This document shows positions 32,801 to 34,398 of a DNA stretch of 34,398 bases, in pieces. The notes under the pieces are model-generated. The model was not told where the DNA came from. It saw nothing but the letters and a program-made list of their open reading frames with translations, and did no database searches. The position numbers were made by a program, and so were the translations under genes. Positions within the stretch are counted from its first letter, which is position 1; each line of letters opens with the position of its first letter. Origin of the DNA: Deltaproteobacteria bacterium. GTDB lineage: Bacteria; Desulfobacterota; DSM-4660; Desulfatiglandales; B25-G16. The stretch covers positions 1 through 34,398 of the forward strand of contig JAFDHR010000004.1 in NCBI GenBank assembly GCA_019308645.1, given 5' to 3'.

Positions 32801-32876
32801 GGTCAAATATTTGGGCTTTAACAGATCATTTGCAAATCCCAAGGGACTTTGTGGAGCAAAACCCAAATATTTGACC
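32801..32876. promoter_or_regulatory. Paired inverted repeats upstream of the second UPF0261 gene
   Basis: GGTCAAATATTTGGG at 32801-32815 recurs as its exact complement at 32862-32876. Each arm also contains the 10-bp palindrome CAAATATTTG, so a dimeric regulator could bind two sites about 61 bases apart, or the RNA could fold into a 15-bp stem. The gap 32657-33073 has no gene on either strand that I can support, and no terminator. Confidence 0.6.
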
Positions 32877-33073
32877 TATGCAGAGCACGGTGGAATTTTT
32901 TTTGAGATATCACCTTTCAGAAACAGTCATTACCCTATTAACCATCAATGCTTCAACACTTGAACGTTATCAAGGAATTATCCGACTGAAAGCTACGTGG
33001 AATTAGGTCTATAATAACCAATTTAATTTGAGAGTGAAACTAATAGATAGTATTGCGATTGGTTTAAGGTAAG

Positions 33074-34264
33074 ATGAAAAAATCAGTTGCTATAGTTGGT
33101 ACCCTGGATTCAAAGGGCGAGGAGCATCTATTCTTAAAAGAGGTTATTGAGTCAAAAGGGTATTTGACTATTACTATTGATGTTGGAACCACTGGTTTGT
33201 CTAAATTCCCACCGGATTTTTCTGTATCCAAATCAATAAATATTAAGGGTATGGAACGATCAAATATGGTTGAAGCCATTATTGAGAAGGCGAAAGAACT
33301 CGTGCTTGATCTTTATCATAAAGGGAAAATTGGGGCTATTATCTCGGTGGGTGGTGGGACAGGAACTTTTATGGGGACCTCTATTATGAAGATTCTCCCT
33401 TTGGGGGTTCCTAAATTTATGGTTTCTACTGTGGCTTCCCGTGACATGTCTCAGACAATAGGCACCAAAGATGTCACTATAATGCATAGTGTTGTAGATA
33501 TGCTCGGGTTGAACTCCATATCACGAATTATTTTAGCAAGAGCGGCAGGGGCTGTTTGCGGAATGATGTTAGCAAACAATAACAGGGGAAAAGAATTGCC
33601 ACGGATAGCATTATCCCTGTTTGGTTTTATTACCCAGGCGGCTGAAAGCATCAAGTCTATCCTGGAAGAAAACCATTTTGAGGTGATCCCTTTCCATGCA
33701 AACGGTACAGGTGGAATGGCCATGGACGAGATGATGGGGGAGTCCTTTTTTGACGGTGTTTTGGACCTGGCTACCCATGAGCTGGTTGACGCAATGTTTG
33801 GTGGTTACTGTGGGGGAATTGGTCCTCAGAGACTGCAAACACCTGAAGGTATAAATATACCAAGATTGGTGATACCTGGTGGACTTGACTCTGCTGTCCT
33901 TGAATTTGATCATAGAAATGTTCCGGAAAAATATAAAGATCGAAAGATATTCTTCTACGATTTTAGGTCAGCCATCAGACTTACCGCAGATGAATCAAGA
34001 TCATTGGCAAAGACAGTCGCCTATAAATTGAATCAAAGCCATAATCCGATAAAGGTTTTGATCCCTTTAAAGGGATGGTCTGAGGCTGACAGGGAAGGGG
34101 ATGTTTTGTTTGATGCGGAATCCAGCAGCGCGTTTTCTAAGACATTACAGAAATTACTCAAATCAGATATTGAGGTTATTAAAGTCGATTATCATATTAA
34201 TGAGAGGGCCTTTGCAGATGCAGCTGCTGATCTCATGATCAAGATGATAAAGGATCAGCGTTAA
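33074..34264 (+). CDS. Tm-1-like ATP-binding domain protein (UPF0261 family), second copy
   Basis: A 396-residue relative of the protein encoded at 22743-23978, closer to the family norm. It starts VAIVGTLDSKGEEHLFLKE, has the GGGTGTFMGTS glycine loop, VPKFMVSTVASRDMS, IGTKDVTIMHSVVDMLGLN and AAGAVCGMM. The second half shows GTGGMAMDEMM, LATHELVDAMFGG, IPGGLDSAVLEF and IPLKGWSEADREG. The two copies differ along their whole length, so they are not a recent duplication. It may be transcribed on its own, since a 417-base gap with paired inverted repeats precedes it. Function is not established. After its stop (34265-34398) nothing further is identified. Confidence 0.9.
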   Translation: MKKSVAIVGTLDSKGEEHLFLKEVIESKGYLTITIDVGTTGLSKFPPDFSVSKSINIKGMERSNMVEAIIEKAKELVLDLYHKGKIGAIISVGGGTGTFMGTSIMKILPLGVPKFMVSTVASRDMSQTIGTKDVTIMHSVVDMLGLNSISRIILARAAGAVCGMMLANNNRGKELPRIALSLFGFITQAAESIKSILEENHFEVIPFHANGTGGMAMDEMMGESFFDGVLDLATHELVDAMFGGYCGGIGPQRLQTPEGINIPRLVIPGGLDSAVLEFDHRNVPEKYKDRKIFFYDFRSAIRLTADESRSLAKTVAYKLNQSHNPIKVLIPLKGWSEADREGDVLFDAESSSAFSKTLQKLLKSDIEVIKVDYHINERAFADAAADLMIKMIKDQR

Positions 34265-34398
34265 TGTGAATGTTATTTTTTTGTACTCAGGTTGTCGGGT
34301 TTCCCGATAAATCAGCGATTTTATGGGACTAATTCATTTGACTATATGGCTAAAGTTTCTATCAGAGCCTGGAATTCAAGTTGATAATATAGAGCCAA

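Noticed and set aside
34295..34307. TCGGG-TTT-CCCGA hairpin after the last gene as a terminator
   Set aside because: Only a 5-bp stem, with no T-run after it.

Overview
The window reads as a chromosomal catabolic island of a strict anaerobe, most likely a Desulfobacterota (deltaproteobacterial) sulfate reducer or syntroph. This is inferred from gene content: phenylphosphate-synthase-like genes, UbiD-type (de)carboxylases, a stand-alone B12-subunit methylmalonyl-CoA mutase, a CO-dehydrogenase/xanthine-dehydrogenase-type molybdenum hydroxylase, a TRAP transporter and several IclR/GntR regulators. No ribosomal RNA, tRNA or CRISPR array was seen, so the taxonomic call is inference only.

Layout. 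1-572 has no gene and carries short repeats: a 9-bp tandem array, a MITE-like inverted repeat and a hairpin. 573-10456 is a block of minus-strand genes: mce and mmdA (methylmalonyl-CoA epimerase and carboxyltransferase, closed by a clear terminator at 8208-8231), then a MaoC hydratase, an acyl-CoA dehydrogenase, a three-subunit molybdenum hydroxylase (FAD, 2Fe-2S, Mo subunits) and an IclR regulator. A promoter-bearing divergent gap (10457-10823) separates this from a plus-strand run at 10824-17535: GntR regulator, methylmalonyl-CoA mutase catalytic and B12 subunits, a metal-dependent amidohydrolase/decarboxylase, a nitroreductase-family protein, an unassigned Cys-rich protein and an aryl-acid AMP ligase. 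A three-gene TRAP transporter follows (17924-20937). 20938-22742 is scarred: a ferredoxin remnant and a dead IS5-like element with intact ends. 22743-25464 (minus) holds a Tm-1-like/UPF0261 protein plus a UbiD decarboxylase, divergent from an IclR regulator. A LysR remnant precedes the plus-strand phenylphosphate-synthase-like genes ppsA/ppsB, a frameshifted UbiD gene, a response regulator with an unusual tail and a second UPF0261 protein (34264).

How it may fit together (inference): an aromatic acid or phenol enters through or near the TRAP system. It is phosphorylated and carboxylated (PpsAB plus UbiD) or decarboxylated (UbiD at 24025), activated by the AMP ligase to a CoA thioester, and possibly dehydroxylated by the molybdenum hydroxylase. 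The products pass through acyl-CoA dehydrogenase/MaoC steps, and C3 units flow through the methylmalonyl-CoA genes. The substrate is not fixed by the sequence. The most unusual signal is that both UbiD genes are accompanied by a UPF0261/Tm-1-like gene, a family of unsettled biochemical role.
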